Source: Psychrobacillus psychrodurans
GTDB lineage: Bacteria > Bacillota > Bacilli > Bacillales_A > Planococcaceae
Assembly (NCBI GenBank): GCA_900114885.1
Contig: FOUN01000002.1
Location: 186,001 to 250,000 of the forward strand
Direction of reading: 5' to 3'
DNA: 64,000 nt
The translations under genes were made by a program, and so were the position numbers. How positions within the stretch are numbered: position 1 is the stretch's first letter; each line of letters begins with the position of its first letter. Of the stretch, positions 17,391 through 26,907 are shown in pieces. The notes under the pieces are model-generated. The model made no database searches, was not told where the DNA came from, and was given only the letters and a program-made list of their open reading frames with translations.

Positions 17391-18158
17391 ATGTTAAAAC
17401 AGAAAACGATAATTGTTACAGGCGGTTCAAACGGAATGGGAAAATACATGGCTATGAAGTTTGTATCAGAAGGTGCAAATGTAGTCATAACCGGGCGTGA
17501 TTTAGAAAGACTAGAGAGCGCTAAAAAAGAAATTGAAGCATATGGTAATACCATATCGTACTTTCAAATGGATGTTCGAAATCCAGAGCATGTAGAGGCA
17601 ATGATTCAATTTGCAGATAAAACATATGGTCAAATTGATGGTTTAGTTAATAATGCGGCGGGTAATTTTATAGTAGAAGCAGAAAAACTTTCACCTAACG
17701 GGTGGAAAGCTGTAATTGATATCGTTCTAAATGGTTCTTTTTATTGTTCAAGTGCTATTGGGAAATACTGGATTAGCAAAGGGAGTAAGGGGGCTATTTT
17801 AAATATGCTTGCCACATATGCATGGGGAGCAGGGGCAGGAGTAGTCCATTCAGCTGCTGCAAAAGCTGGTGTTATGTCATTAACTAGAACATTAGCAGTT
17901 GAATGGGGGAGTAAATATGGGATTCGAGTAAACGGAATCGCACCAGGCCCAATTGAGCGTACTGGAGGAGCAGGAAAACTGTGGGAATCAGAAGAAGCAG
18001 CAAAACGAACACTTAAATCTGTTCCACTTGGACGCCTAGGAAAACCAGAAGAAATTGCAGAACTTGCGACATTTATATTATCCGGCAAAGCTTCTTATAT
18101 GAATGGTGAAATTGTAACGTTAGACGGTGGTCAATGGTTAAATCCAAACCCTTTCTAA
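17391..18158 (+). CDS. fadH: 2,4-dienoyl-CoA reductase (short-chain dehydrogenase)
   Basis: 255 residues from the ATG at 17391, with AAAGGGG about 10 bases upstream. NADPH-binding TGGSNGMGK, NNAAGNF and a MLATYAWGAGAGVVHSAAAKAG region where the catalytic Ser-Tyr-Lys of classical members is modified, as in dienoyl-CoA reductases, plus the ending GEIVTLDGGQWL. It matches B. subtilis FadH (YkuF), which reduces dienoyl-CoA esters during breakdown of unsaturated fatty acids. The palindrome upstream implies FadR control. Confidence 0.85.
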   Translation: MLKQKTIIVTGGSNGMGKYMAMKFVSEGANVVITGRDLERLESAKKEIEAYGNTISYFQMDVRNPEHVEAMIQFADKTYGQIDGLVNNAAGNFIVEAEKLSPNGWKAVIDIVLNGSFYCSSAIGKYWISKGSKGAILNMLATYAWGAGAGVVHSAAAKAGVMSLTRTLAVEWGSKYGIRVNGIAPGPIERTGGAGKLWESEEAAKRTLKSVPLGRLGKPEEIAELATFILSGKASYMNGEIVTLDGGQWLNPNPF

Positions 18159-18261
18159 CATATAAGTAAGCGATTTCATGGTTTTTTTATTCCTTTAATA
18201 TGCTATGATAGTTACATAGGGTGTTTTCTTATGATGAAAGCAAACAAAGGAGTAGGATGCA

Positions 18262-18702
18262 ATGATAACTGTGAGCAGCAAAGATTTTTTACAAATTCCG
18301 ATTTTGGAGTACATTATTTCTGCAGAAAAGGTTGCACATGTACAATTAGGAAATAACGCAGAACACGCTTTACTTGTACTCACAAAAACTGGGTATTCTT
18401 CTATTCCAGTATTAGATGTAAAATATAGACTTCAAGGGTTAATCAGTTCTCAACAAATTACAGACGAAATTTTAGGATTAGAACATATTGAATATGAACG
18501 TTTACCAGATTTAAAAGTAGACGATATTATGAAAAAAGACATTGCTGTCATTCATGTAGATGAGAAATTCCAAAAAGGGTTAGATTTATTAGTAAATAAT
18601 CCTTATATCTGTGTAGTAGACGATGAGAGAACCTTTTTAGGGATTTTAACTAGAAGAGTCATATTGAAGCAAATGAAGAAGTACCTATATCAAGCACAAT
18701 AA
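18262..18702 (+). CDS. darB: Cyclic-di-AMP-binding CBS-domain protein (YkuL/CbpB/DarB)
   Basis: 146 residues made of two CBS motifs (about 15-75 and 80-140; TGYSSIPVLDVKYRLQGLIS and PYICVVDDERTFLGILTRR). Length, sequence and position before ccpC match B. subtilis YkuL, now DarB/CbpB, which binds c-di-AMP and in its free form stimulates Rel and pyruvate carboxylase. Relevant here because the Ktr potassium system (1-2 and 39 kb) also responds to c-di-AMP in Bacillus. Confidence 0.9.
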   Translation: MITVSSKDFLQIPILEYIISAEKVAHVQLGNNAEHALLVLTKTGYSSIPVLDVKYRLQGLISSQQITDEILGLEHIEYERLPDLKVDDIMKKDIAVIHVDEKFQKGLDLLVNNPYICVVDDERTFLGILTRRVILKQMKKYLYQAQ

Positions 18703-18726
18703 AATTTTAGATATTTTTTTTAGCAA

Positions 18727-18758
18727 GGAAGGCCAATCTAAGATGGCCTTCTTTTTTT
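18727..18758 (+). terminator. Terminator of darB
   Basis: GAAGGCCA / TGGCCTTC stem with an 8-base loop, then seven T. Confidence 0.9.
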
Positions 18759-18827
18759 CAAAAGAAAAGAAAGTATAAAAAGATGTGCCGTGTACACTGA
18801 ATTCATAAGACTTTAAAAATGAATAAT

Positions 18828-18985
18828 ACTGTGATTTCCGTTTCAGCTGGACGCTTTCCGCGGGAGAGGCCGAGCCTCCTCATGCCAACAGCATGTTTGT
18901 CACGAAGGCGTTGTCACACGAGGTGGCGCTCTTAGCCTTTGTTCCTTTGAAATGCTCCCTGCGGGGTCTCGTCTTTGAATAGGAA
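18828..18985 (-). repeat. GC-rich intergenic repeat, copy 4 (reverse)
   Basis: Begins GATTTCCGTTTCAGCTGGAC, then GCTTTCCGCGGGAGAGGCCG, and ends CTCCCTGCGGGGTCTCGTC: a complete copy in reverse orientation with a unique middle. It is the first of three repeat modules that fill the 18759-19314 gap. Confidence 0.75.
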
Positions 18986-19077
18986 AGTAGCTTTTCTCTA
19001 GTTAACAAAAACGCACTTACCTGTTTCTAAGAGTTGTAGAAGAGCGGCGGACAGACAAATGCCATAAGATTACCGAA

Positions 19078-19245
19078 AAAAAGGGATGCTGGTTGGTTGT
19101 GACGGACGTCAACCAACCAGCATCCCTAAAAATTCACTTGGGAATCATATAGTAAAAAGGCTGTTTAAAGTTCTTCGAAAACGATAGAAACAGGTATTGA
19201 CCTAAAAGATCCGGGCGTCTTTTGCTCGGTTTTCCTTATAAAATC
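19078..19245 (-). repeat. Palindrome-centred repeat, copy 3, preceded by the head module
   Basis: On the minus strand it reads head module (GGAAAACCGAGCAAAAGACG then CCCGGATCT, 19205-19235), CCTGTTTCTATCGTTTTCGA, AGAACTTTAAACAG, ATTCCCAAGTGAATTTT, a near-perfect palindrome at 19090-19127 (core GGTTGTGACGG) and seven T. No minus-strand gene ends here, so this copy is not needed as a terminator. The head at its right end overlaps the region upstream of ccpC. Confidence 0.7.
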
Positions 19246-19314
19246 ATTTATGTGCATATCCTTTTAGAATGCGTATGAATGTCACTACAATCCCATTTGA
19301 AAAGAGGAAGGACT

Positions 19315-20190
19315 ATGGTAACAGATTTTCTTATTATTAGAACATTAGCAGAGGAACAAAATATGCGAAAAGCTGCGGAAAGATTGTTCCTATCTCAGCC
19401 AGCGTTATCTCTAAGACTCCAAACAATTGAAAAAGAATGGAATGCAAAGCTTTTTTTGAGATCTCAAAAAGGTTTAACTGCAACGCCAGAAGGGGAGCTC
19501 GTCATTGATTTTGCTAAGCAGATACTTCAGCAAAGAGAGGAAGTATTTGAAACGATTCAATCATTATCATCAAAAGTACATGGTACCTTGAAAATTGCAT
19601 GTGCTTCAATTGTAGGGCAAAATTGGTTACCAAAAGTATTGAAAGACTTTGTACAAACATATCCAGAAGCTAAGATTTCTCTTTTAACTGGATGGAGTTC
19701 AGAAATTGTCAAATCAATATATGATGGTGAGGCTCAGATTGGAATAGTGCGTGGTCAATCTGATTGGAAGGGGAACAAAATTCATTTGTTTAGAGATACT
19801 TTATATTTGGTGGACAAGGAGATGACGTCCATTGATGAAGTGTTGACAACGGAAAAACCTTTTATCCAATTCAAAAGTGATTCTAACTATTATCAGGAAA
19901 TTCAACAATGGTGGCAGAAGCATTTTGCAATTAATCCTAAAAGACAAATTATCGTCGATCAAATTGAAACATGTAAACAAATGGCACTAAATGGAATAGG
20001 GTATGCAATTCTACCTTCCATCACATTAACGGGACATGAGAATGTGAACAAAATACCTTTAACAAATGATGAAGAGCAGTTTGAATTGACTAGAGATACA
20101 TGGCTTATTGGTTACGATGCGGCATTTGAACTACCTCAGGTTGGTGCTTTTGTCGAAATTGTCAAAAAACACGCAAAAAACTTTCAATGA
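19315..20190 (+). CDS. ccpC: LysR-family regulator CcpC
   Basis: 291 residues from the ATG at 19315 (GAGGAAGG upstream). N-terminal winged helix (EEQNMRKAAERLFLSQPALSLRLQTIEKEWNAKLFLRSQKGLT) and a periplasmic-binding-like effector domain from about residue 90. The sequence and position after ykuL match B. subtilis CcpC, the citrate-responsive repressor of citrate synthase and aconitase genes. The ATAA and TTAT half-sites near 19240-19254 could form an autoregulatory site, but this is weak. Confidence 0.9.
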   Translation: MVTDFLIIRTLAEEQNMRKAAERLFLSQPALSLRLQTIEKEWNAKLFLRSQKGLTATPEGELVIDFAKQILQQREEVFETIQSLSSKVHGTLKIACASIVGQNWLPKVLKDFVQTYPEAKISLLTGWSSEIVKSIYDGEAQIGIVRGQSDWKGNKIHLFRDTLYLVDKEMTSIDEVLTTEKPFIQFKSDSNYYQEIQQWWQKHFAINPKRQIIVDQIETCKQMALNGIGYAILPSITLTGHENVNKIPLTNDEEQFELTRDTWLIGYDAAFELPQVGAFVEIVKKHAKNFQ

Positions 20191-20248
20191 AGGAACCTAA
20201 CTACGCCATTATCGTACTAATACATATATAGACAAAGGGGGGAAAAAG

Positions 20249-22651
20249 ATGCATATAAAAAAGTTTGTGATGGTTATTTCAGCATTTATGATTTATTTTA
20301 TTTTATTGCCATCAATTGAAGCATTAGCAGCGCCTGAACTGAATGTAAAAGTGACGACTGGATTTAATGGAAAAGCAAAATATGGCGAAGGCTTGCCAAT
20401 ATCACTAACAGTGGAAAATAAAGGGGATGCATTTTCAGGTGACATCGTCCTCGACTTAGCTGAGTCCTATAATTTAGGAAATGCACAGTCCATTCCGTTT
20501 GAGATTGGAGCAGGAGAAACAAAGACAATTCAGGTAGGAGCCAGTGGGTTAGCGGAAGATTATATGTATCAAGGAAATAATGTTCAAATGATTCACTTTT
20601 TTGAGGGAGGATGGGAAAAAGGGAAGTCCATCACCTTCAAAGGAAATAAAACGTTCAAAACAAACTTTCAAGATCCAGCAACCATTTACTATTTAACATT
20701 AACGGAAAGTGCAGATCGTCTAAAAGTTCTCAATCAGCTTAAGCAACCAAATCAAATGAACGATGAAATTATTCATGTAGCGCAGCAGAGTGACTTTGTG
20801 TTACCGGAAGAAGCAGTTGCCTGGGAAATGGCAGATTACATTATTATAGATGAGTTCGTAATTGCTGATTTAACTGAACAGCAACAGCAAGCACTTATCG
20901 ATTATGTCTCATATGGTGGAATAATGGTAGTTGGTGCCTCCGATAATGTAGCAGCAGAGCTTGGAAGCATAAGTGGATATTTACCATTAAATTTACATAC
21001 AACAACGCAAAGTATCACTGCTCAACAAGCAAGTGCATTAACAGCGAATAACTTACTGTCCAATGATTTGAAGATATATGATGCATCTTTGACGAGTGGA
21101 TCGACACCATCGATACAACTAGATGGGACATTACTAGCTGCTACCAAACAAGTCGGCAGCGGAACAATCATTCAAACCACTTTTTCACTTGGAGATGCTC
21201 CTTTGGCGGCTGATCCTGTTTATAGTGATTTAATGTCCAGCATATTGCAGTCAGTACAAGTGAAAAATACACAAAGTATGTACGGTTATAATACCCAAGA
21301 TGAGCTTGTATATAACTTAGGTGGAACAAACTCGTTATTTAGTTCCTTTAAGGTATCTACACCACTAATGATTGGTATTGTCATTGTATATATGATTATT
21401 ATAGTTCCATTGTTATATATTATTTTGAAGAGAAAAGACAAACGAGAATATGCTTGGGGAATCATTCCACTTACTGCGATAATCGCTTCACTTGCGATTT
21501 TTGGCTATGGTGCAAAGGATAGAATAGCAAGACCTCAAGTCCAGCAATCCTCCTTTCTTCAAGTAAATGAAGATAAGAGCTTACATGGATATTACGCAGA
21601 ATCGATTTTAAGTAATAAAGGTGGAGATTTTACTTTTGAAGCACCGGTTTCCACTACGATGGTTGCACAAAGAGGTACAAATTCGTTCACGGGACAAACT
21701 GCTAATGTGCATGAAAATGCAATTATGGAAAAACATGCAACGAATAGTGAACTTACATTCCGTGATGTTGGTTATTGGTCTGTATCTTCATTGTTTGGGG
21801 AGACACAAGTTCAAGATGTTGGTAATTTCGAGGTAGATTTAAGAGTCGATTCAAGTAAGATTCTCGGAACAGTTCAAAATAACTTTCCTTTTGGCTTAAA
21901 AGATGTCGCAATTTGGTCAGGTAGTAAATTGTATAAATTAGGTGATCTAGCTGTTGGAGAAAAGCTAGAGGTTGATAAGGATCTTGGCACGGTCATGCTA
22001 ATGCCAATTTCTAACCCATATGTTAATACAAATTACGGAGCTTTTGCGAACAACCAAATGGATTTATTGACCCAACGAAAACAAGCTCTATATTCATCGA
22101 GTATTATGTTTAAAAATTCTAACTCAGCTCCAGCAATTACGGGCTTTGCTGAGGACAATATTCTTCCGATTGAATTGAAGGACAAAAAAGTAGAGCTTTC
22201 CGCGTTGCATTTAGTTATTCAACCTTTCACGGCTACTACTATTTTCTCTGGAGAGTTTACGCTTCCAGCTAATATGTTTACAGTCAATGTAAATACCGAA
22301 GAATATGGTAAATATATGGAACCAGTTCAAAATAGTAATCTCGAGTGGTATTTAGATGATGGTGAATACAATGTATTTTGGACAGTACCAGAAACACTAC
22401 CTGTAGATAAGGTCAATTGGACACAGCTACAAATTGCAAATACAGATCGCAATTCCCATACAATTGAAATTTGGAACTTAAAAACAGAGTCTTTTGAAGA
22501 AATCACTGAGAGCCGATTTACTTTAACTGAAAATATTGATACGTATATCAATGAAACAGGCATAATACATTACAAACTAATCAAAAAATCAGTGCAAGGG
22601 GATCCATATACACGACTTCCAGAAGTACGTGTGAAGGGGGAGGTGAAGTAA
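20249..22651 (+). CDS. Large surface membrane protein of the MoxR-ABC-VWA operon
   Basis: 800 residues. Signal peptide (residues 1-27, ending EALAAPE), a beta-rich extracellular region (28-120), then a glutamine-amidotransferase-like alpha/beta region (about 140-340: YYLTLTESADRLKVL, YIIIDEFVIADLTEQQQQ) without the catalytic Cys, two membrane helices near 373-420, and a 370-residue beta-rich C-terminal domain. It opens an eight-gene operon with overlapping or closely spaced genes up to 32129. Similar proteins occur beside MoxR and ABC genes in other Firmicutes; none has a defined role to my knowledge. An external sensor or scaffold is a guess. Confidence 0.65.
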   Translation: MHIKKFVMVISAFMIYFILLPSIEALAAPELNVKVTTGFNGKAKYGEGLPISLTVENKGDAFSGDIVLDLAESYNLGNAQSIPFEIGAGETKTIQVGASGLAEDYMYQGNNVQMIHFFEGGWEKGKSITFKGNKTFKTNFQDPATIYYLTLTESADRLKVLNQLKQPNQMNDEIIHVAQQSDFVLPEEAVAWEMADYIIIDEFVIADLTEQQQQALIDYVSYGGIMVVGASDNVAAELGSISGYLPLNLHTTTQSITAQQASALTANNLLSNDLKIYDASLTSGSTPSIQLDGTLLAATKQVGSGTIIQTTFSLGDAPLAADPVYSDLMSSILQSVQVKNTQSMYGYNTQDELVYNLGGTNSLFSSFKVSTPLMIGIVIVYMIIIVPLLYIILKRKDKREYAWGIIPLTAIIASLAIFGYGAKDRIARPQVQQSSFLQVNEDKSLHGYYAESILSNKGGDFTFEAPVSTTMVAQRGTNSFTGQTANVHENAIMEKHATNSELTFRDVGYWSVSSLFGETQVQDVGNFEVDLRVDSSKILGTVQNNFPFGLKDVAIWSGSKLYKLGDLAVGEKLEVDKDLGTVMLMPISNPYVNTNYGAFANNQMDLLTQRKQALYSSSIMFKNSNSAPAITGFAEDNILPIELKDKKVELSALHLVIQPFTATTIFSGEFTLPANMFTVNVNTEEYGKYMEPVQNSNLEWYLDDGEYNVFWTVPETLPVDKVNWTQLQIANTDRNSHTIEIWNLKTESFEEITESRFTLTENIDTYINETGIIHYKLIKKSVQGDPYTRLPEVRVKGEVK

Positions 22652-23580
22652 TGATAGAAATCAAAGGATTAACAAAAAAATACGGTTCGTTTTATGCATT
22701 AAATGATATAAATTTAACACTACAAGAAGGTACTGTATTTGGTTTCGTAGGAGCGAATGGAGCAGGTAAGTCCACAACTTTTTCAATACTTGCAACATTA
22801 CTTCAGCCGACCTCTGGAGATGCTTTTGTTAACGGAAAAAGTGTAAGGACAGATCCAAGTGATGTACGCAAACAAATTGGTTATATGCCTGACTTTTTTG
22901 GAGTGTATGATCAATTAAAAGCAAATGAATATTTAGATTTTTATGGAGCAAGTTATGGAATTTCAGAAGTGGAACGAAAGGTACTAATACCTCAGTTGCT
23001 TGAGCTAGTCAATCTTTCCCATAAACGTTATGAATATGTCGATTTACTTTCACGAGGGATGAAGCAGCGCTTATGTTTGGCCCGTTCACTAATACATGAT
23101 CCAAAGGTTCTTATATTAGATGAACCAGCTTCAGGACTTGATCCGCGAGCGCGTGTAGAAATGAGAGATATACTAAAGCAGTTAAAAGGGATGGGGAAAA
23201 CGATACTCATTTCCTCACATATATTGCCAGAGTTAGCTGAAATGTGTGATGAAATAGGTGTGATTGACGGGGGAAGGCTTATCGCGCACGGCTCTGTCAC
23301 TGACATCCAAGCACAACTTGCAGGAGAAAGACATATTACGGTGAAGGCAAAGGGGTTATTAGAAAATGTTGCGACCTTTTTTGAAGAGGATCCTTTTGTA
23401 TCTTCAGTGGAATTACACACAGAGAAAAATTCGGTTACCTTCAATTATAGAGGTACCGAGGACGATCAAATCAATTTATTGAAAAAAGCGATGGATCATT
23501 CAATAAAAATTATTTCCTTTTCCGAGACAGAAACAGATCTTGAAGATGTCTTTATGGAAATAACGAAAGGAGCGAAATAA
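22651..23580 (+). CDS. ABC transporter ATP-binding protein
   Basis: 309 residues. Walker A GANGAGKST, signature LSRGMKQRL, Walker B VLILDEPASGLDP, switch His in ISSH, and an extended C-terminal domain (from about 215) as in exporter-type ATPases of the GldA/NatA/CcmA class. Its start overlaps the previous stop (TAATG) and the permease begins 1 base after its stop, so the two form one transporter. The substrate is not apparent. Confidence 0.9.
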   Translation: MIEIKGLTKKYGSFYALNDINLTLQEGTVFGFVGANGAGKSTTFSILATLLQPTSGDAFVNGKSVRTDPSDVRKQIGYMPDFFGVYDQLKANEYLDFYGASYGISEVERKVLIPQLLELVNLSHKRYEYVDLLSRGMKQRLCLARSLIHDPKVLILDEPASGLDPRARVEMRDILKQLKGMGKTILISSHILPELAEMCDEIGVIDGGRLIAHGSVTDIQAQLAGERHITVKAKGLLENVATFFEEDPFVSSVELHTEKNSVTFNYRGTEDDQINLLKKAMDHSIKIISFSETETDLEDVFMEITKGAK

Positions 23581-23581
23581 T

Positions 23582-24424
23582 ATGAAGCAGGTGTTTTCTA
23601 ATCCAGTATTGGTAAAAGAAATAAAGTTGCGCTTTCGTTCCCCAAAAAGTTTTATAGGAATTCTATTTTATTTAATCGCCATGTGCATTTTTGTTTTTGG
23701 ATTTATTTTACTAACAACTCAATTCTCAGGTACTGGATATTTCCGCCCAGAAGAAAGCTTTTTTATGTTCACAATGCTCACGTATATACAATTAGGATTA
23801 ATACTTTTCATCACTCCAGGGTTAACCGCAGGTGCTATTAGCTCAGAGCGAGAAAAGCAAACATTAAACATATTATTAACGACAGCACAGACTTCATTTC
23901 AAATAATTTTTGGGAAATTAACTTCATCCATTGCATTTTTACTATTGCTATTAATAGCAGGCTTACCGATTTATAGTATGGTTTTCTTATTTGGTGGGGT
24001 ATCACCAGGTCAACTAGGGATTATTTTCTTATATTTCTTTTTAACGATGCTTGCCATCGGAAGTATTGGAATTATGTATTCGACCATCATTCGTAAAACA
24101 ATTGTTTCTATGATAGCAACATATGGGACAATGATTTTCTTAAGTGCGGTAACTGGTTTTATTTACTTAGTTATAACAGGAATGAATACGATGGTATCAG
24201 GTTCTCTATCATCTTCACCGGTAGGTCATTTCTTTGCGAGTATTAACCCAGTTGTGTTAGTGCTAACGCTTGTATCACCAGGATCAGATACTTTTATAAC
24301 GGATACAACTAAAGTAGATTTTCCCATTTGGGCAGGCTATGCAATCTTTTATATTTGTATTACAGCATTAGCTATTTTTATATCGGTGAAAAAGTTACGA
24401 GTAAATATGAAGCGGACAAAATGA
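23582..24424 (+). CDS. ABC-2 type permease
   Basis: 280 residues with six membrane helices and the family pattern NPVLVKEIKLRFRSPK at the N-terminus, GAISSEREKQTLNILLTT after helix 2. This is the ABC-2 class (compare GldF and CcmB-like exporters). One full-length copy is present, so the transporter is probably a homodimer of permeases with the ATPase encoded upstream. Confidence 0.85.
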   Translation: MKQVFSNPVLVKEIKLRFRSPKSFIGILFYLIAMCIFVFGFILLTTQFSGTGYFRPEESFFMFTMLTYIQLGLILFITPGLTAGAISSEREKQTLNILLTTAQTSFQIIFGKLTSSIAFLLLLLIAGLPIYSMVFLFGGVSPGQLGIIFLYFFLTMLAIGSIGIMYSTIIRKTIVSMIATYGTMIFLSAVTGFIYLVITGMNTMVSGSLSSSPVGHFFASINPVVLVLTLVSPGSDTFITDTTKVDFPIWAGYAIFYICITALAIFISVKKLRVNMKRTK

Positions 24425-24436
24425 GGAGGACGATAG

Positions 24437-25903
24437 ATGAATAGTCCAAAAAAGTTAATCCGGTACATTCTTAAAGCTAAAAATAGCCTTGCAGCAGAGC
24501 ATTATATTAGAATGTTCCAAGCTGCTATATTTTACGGTTTTAGTGCTACTGCGTTAATTCTTTTAGTATCCCGTTTGTTTGTCCTTCCGTATTATTTAAG
24601 AACTTCCATTCTTGTTGGAAGTTCTGTTTTTATAGGAACGTTTTTGTATGCTTTTTGGAAAAGACCAACAAAAAGTGAAGCAGTACAAAAGTTAGATTCC
24701 TTCTATCTAGATAATTTATTAGTAAGTGCTTTAGCTTTCCTCGAGGAAAAGTCTTTGCTCTCCAAAGGGTTAATAGATAAAGCGGTACAAAACAGTGAAG
24801 TTGCATTCCAGCTATTTAGGAAACGCGACAAAAAGTATTTTCAGCCAAAGTGGATTTTGGGTTTTGTTTTGGCATTTGCGGCAGTTCTCTTCTTGTATGC
24901 ATTCCCAGCTACTACACAATTAGAGGCAAAGGATTTGGAACAAGAGCAGCAGATTGTTAAGGAACTAAAGAAAGAGGTAAGTAAGCTTGAGAAAAAAGAG
25001 TTGTCAAAGCCAGTAAAAAAAGAACTAAAAAATCTGAAAGAAAAACTAAAGGAAGTAGATACAGCAGAAGAAGCTCTACGTGAAGTAGTGAAAAAACAAA
25101 AGGAATTAGCACTTAAGGAACAGAAGCTAGAGCAAAAGAAAGAGCTTGCTGAGATGGAAGGTACATCTGACTCTTCTTTAACAGTCGAGGAGCAAAAAGA
25201 GTTAGCATCTCTAAGAGATACTAATAATTCACTAGCTAAAAGTGCATCTAATTCTCAAACTACGTTAAGTAAGATGGGTAAATCTTTACCGTTTAGTTCA
25301 AGTGAGATCGCTAAAGGAAGTAAAAATAGTCAATCTTCCAGTAAAACTAAAGCTAAACAGGGGACTAATCAAACAGGCCAAGGTCAAGGCCAAGGTCAAG
25401 GCCAAGGCCAGGGTCAAGGACAAGGTCAGGGACAAGGCCAGGGACAAGGCCAAGGACAAGGCCAAGGACAAGGACAAGGACAAGGACAAGGACAAGGACA
25501 AGGACAAGGACAAGGACAAGGCCAGGGTCAAGGCCAGGGTCAAGGTCAAGGTCAAGGACAGGGACAGGGACAGGGACAGGGACAAGGGCAGGGACAAGGT
25601 CAAGGTACTGGAGCTGGGTCTGGTGCAGGTTTAGGTTCCGGAAGTAGAGATTTACTCTCTATTCCCTCAAGGATTGGAGGAACTGGAGAAACATCAGTCG
25701 ATCCAGGTGAACTTGGAGACGGAGATTCCGCTAGTGAACAACCTGCCGATACCCCCATAACTCGTGGCTCCGCAAGACCATATGAAGAAGTGGTCAATGA
25801 ATACTCGGAGTCCTATATAAAAACCTCTGAACGTATGCAGTTACCATCAGATTTACAAAGGATTGTTCAAGATTACTTTTCGTCAGTTGAAAATAATGAA
25901 TAA
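24437..25903 (+). CDS. Membrane-anchored protein with 38 Gly-Gln repeats
   Basis: 488 residues. Two N-terminal helices (about 30-75), a third at 137-155, a highly charged Lys/Glu coiled coil (165-240), a Ser/Thr/Asn linker, then an uninterrupted run of 38 Gly-Gln pairs (residues 314-389), a Gly/Ser bridge and a C-terminal motif RPYEEVVNEYSESYIKTSER ending DYFSSVE. That last motif marks a family commonly found beside MoxR genes, so the gene belongs to the operon. The repeat is a flexible spacer of a length likely to vary. Function unknown. Confidence 0.75.
   Translation: MNSPKKLIRYILKAKNSLAAEHYIRMFQAAIFYGFSATALILLVSRLFVLPYYLRTSILVGSSVFIGTFLYAFWKRPTKSEAVQKLDSFYLDNLLVSALAFLEEKSLLSKGLIDKAVQNSEVAFQLFRKRDKKYFQPKWILGFVLAFAAVLFLYAFPATTQLEAKDLEQEQQIVKELKKEVSKLEKKELSKPVKKELKNLKEKLKEVDTAEEALREVVKKQKELALKEQKLEQKKELAEMEGTSDSSLTVEEQKELASLRDTNNSLAKSASNSQTTLSKMGKSLPFSSSEIAKGSKNSQSSSKTKAKQGTNQTGQGQGQGQGQGQGQGQGQGQGQGQGQGQGQGQGQGQGQGQGQGQGQGQGQGQGQGQGQGQGQGQGQGQGQGQGQGQGTGAGSGAGLGSGSRDLLSIPSRIGGTGETSVDPGELGDGDSASEQPADTPITRGSARPYEEVVNEYSESYIKTSERMQLPSDLQRIVQDYFSSVENNE
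25376..25603 (+). repeat. Coding hexanucleotide tandem repeat (GGN CAR, 38 units)
   Basis: 228 bases of in-frame GGN-CAR hexamers. Third positions vary (GGC, GGT, GGA, GGG with CAA or CAG), but blocks of identical hexamers occur, e.g. nine consecutive GGACAA units around 25470-25520. All six frames are largely open through it, which creates spurious reading frames on both strands. Confidence 0.95.
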
Positions 25904-25914
25904 CGGAGGGAAAT

Positions 25915-26907
25915 ATGACTTTTACAACAGAAGACTATATGAATATGAGTAATCGTTTAGGCGATGTTCGAACTGAAATAGGTCAATTTATCGTTGGTCA
26001 AAAGGAGGCAGTCGAGTTTTCTATTTACTGTGTGTTAGCAGATGGGCATGCTTTACTAGAAGGTTTACCTGGGTTAGGTAAAACGATGCTCATACGAACA
26101 GTTTCGGAAGTTTTAGATTTATCCTTTTCTCGTATTCAATTTACTCCGGATTTAATGCCATCGGATATCACTGGTACGAGTATGATTGAAAGATTAGAAA
26201 ATGGAAAACAACAATTTACCTTTCAAAAAGGACCAATTTTTAGCCAAATGGTATTAGCAGATGAGATAAATCGAGCAACACCTAAAACACAAAGTGCACT
26301 TCTAGAAGCAATGGGAGAAAAAACAGTCACCGTGCTTGGGGAAACCAAACAAATGGATAGACCTTTTTTCGTTCTTGCTACTCAAAATCCAATTGAAATG
26401 GAAGGAACCTATCCATTACCAGAAGCTCAAATGGACCGTTTCTTATGTAAAATACTTGTATCGTATCCTTCCAAAGCCGAATTAATGGAAATAACTAAAC
26501 GTACGACGGGTGGGCAAACGATTCTATTGAATAAAATAATGAATGCAGAGGAAATAGTACATGCCCAGCAGATGGTAAAGGAAGTACTTATAGCAGATGA
26601 TATGTTGGAATACGCAGTGGATATCATTGCAGCGACACATCCCGAAGAAGCAAACATTCCTGAAATTGCTCAGTATGTTCAATATGGAAGTGGTCCACGC
26701 GGATTACAAAGTTTGATCAAGCTTGCTAAAGCCAGAGCGCTAGTTGCTGGGCGTTATCATGTATCAATTGCAGATATTAAAACAGTTGCTAAGCCTGTAT
26801 TGAGACATCGTTTATTACTTAATTATGAAGGGGAAGCAGAAGGGAAAACAGCAGATGAACTGATTGACCTTATCCTACAAACTGTTAAGCAAGGACAAGC
26901 TATATGA
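25915..26907 (+). CDS. MoxR-family AAA+ ATPase (second module)
   Basis: 330 residues. Walker A GLPGLGKT, Walker B LADEINRATPKTQ, sensor ATQNPIEMEGTYPLPEAQ. It is more typical of the MoxR class than the copy at 8716 and clearly a distinct paralogue. It starts 12 bases after the Gly-Gln gene behind CGGAGGG; its stop overlaps the DUF58 start (ATGA). It probably remodels or activates the VWA proteins encoded downstream. Confidence 0.92.
   Translation: MTFTTEDYMNMSNRLGDVRTEIGQFIVGQKEAVEFSIYCVLADGHALLEGLPGLGKTMLIRTVSEVLDLSFSRIQFTPDLMPSDITGTSMIERLENGKQQFTFQKGPIFSQMVLADEINRATPKTQSALLEAMGEKTVTVLGETKQMDRPFFVLATQNPIEMEGTYPLPEAQMDRFLCKILVSYPSKAELMEITKRTTGGQTILLNKIMNAEEIVHAQQMVKEVLIADDMLEYAVDIIAATHPEEANIPEIAQYVQYGSGPRGLQSLIKLAKARALVAGRYHVSIADIKTVAKPVLRHRLLLNYEGEAEGKTADELIDLILQTVKQGQAI

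Noticed and set aside
25376-25603. Tandem repeat considered as a CRISPR-like or origin-type repeat array
   Set aside because: Units are 6 bases without spacers and lie in frame inside a coding region.
25298-25634. Leu/Ser-rich and Lys/Asp-rich reading frames on both strands across the Gly-Gln region
   Set aside because: They are by-products of the hexanucleotide repeat, which contains no stop in most frames; no start sites, and the Gly-Gln frame is part of a clear gene.
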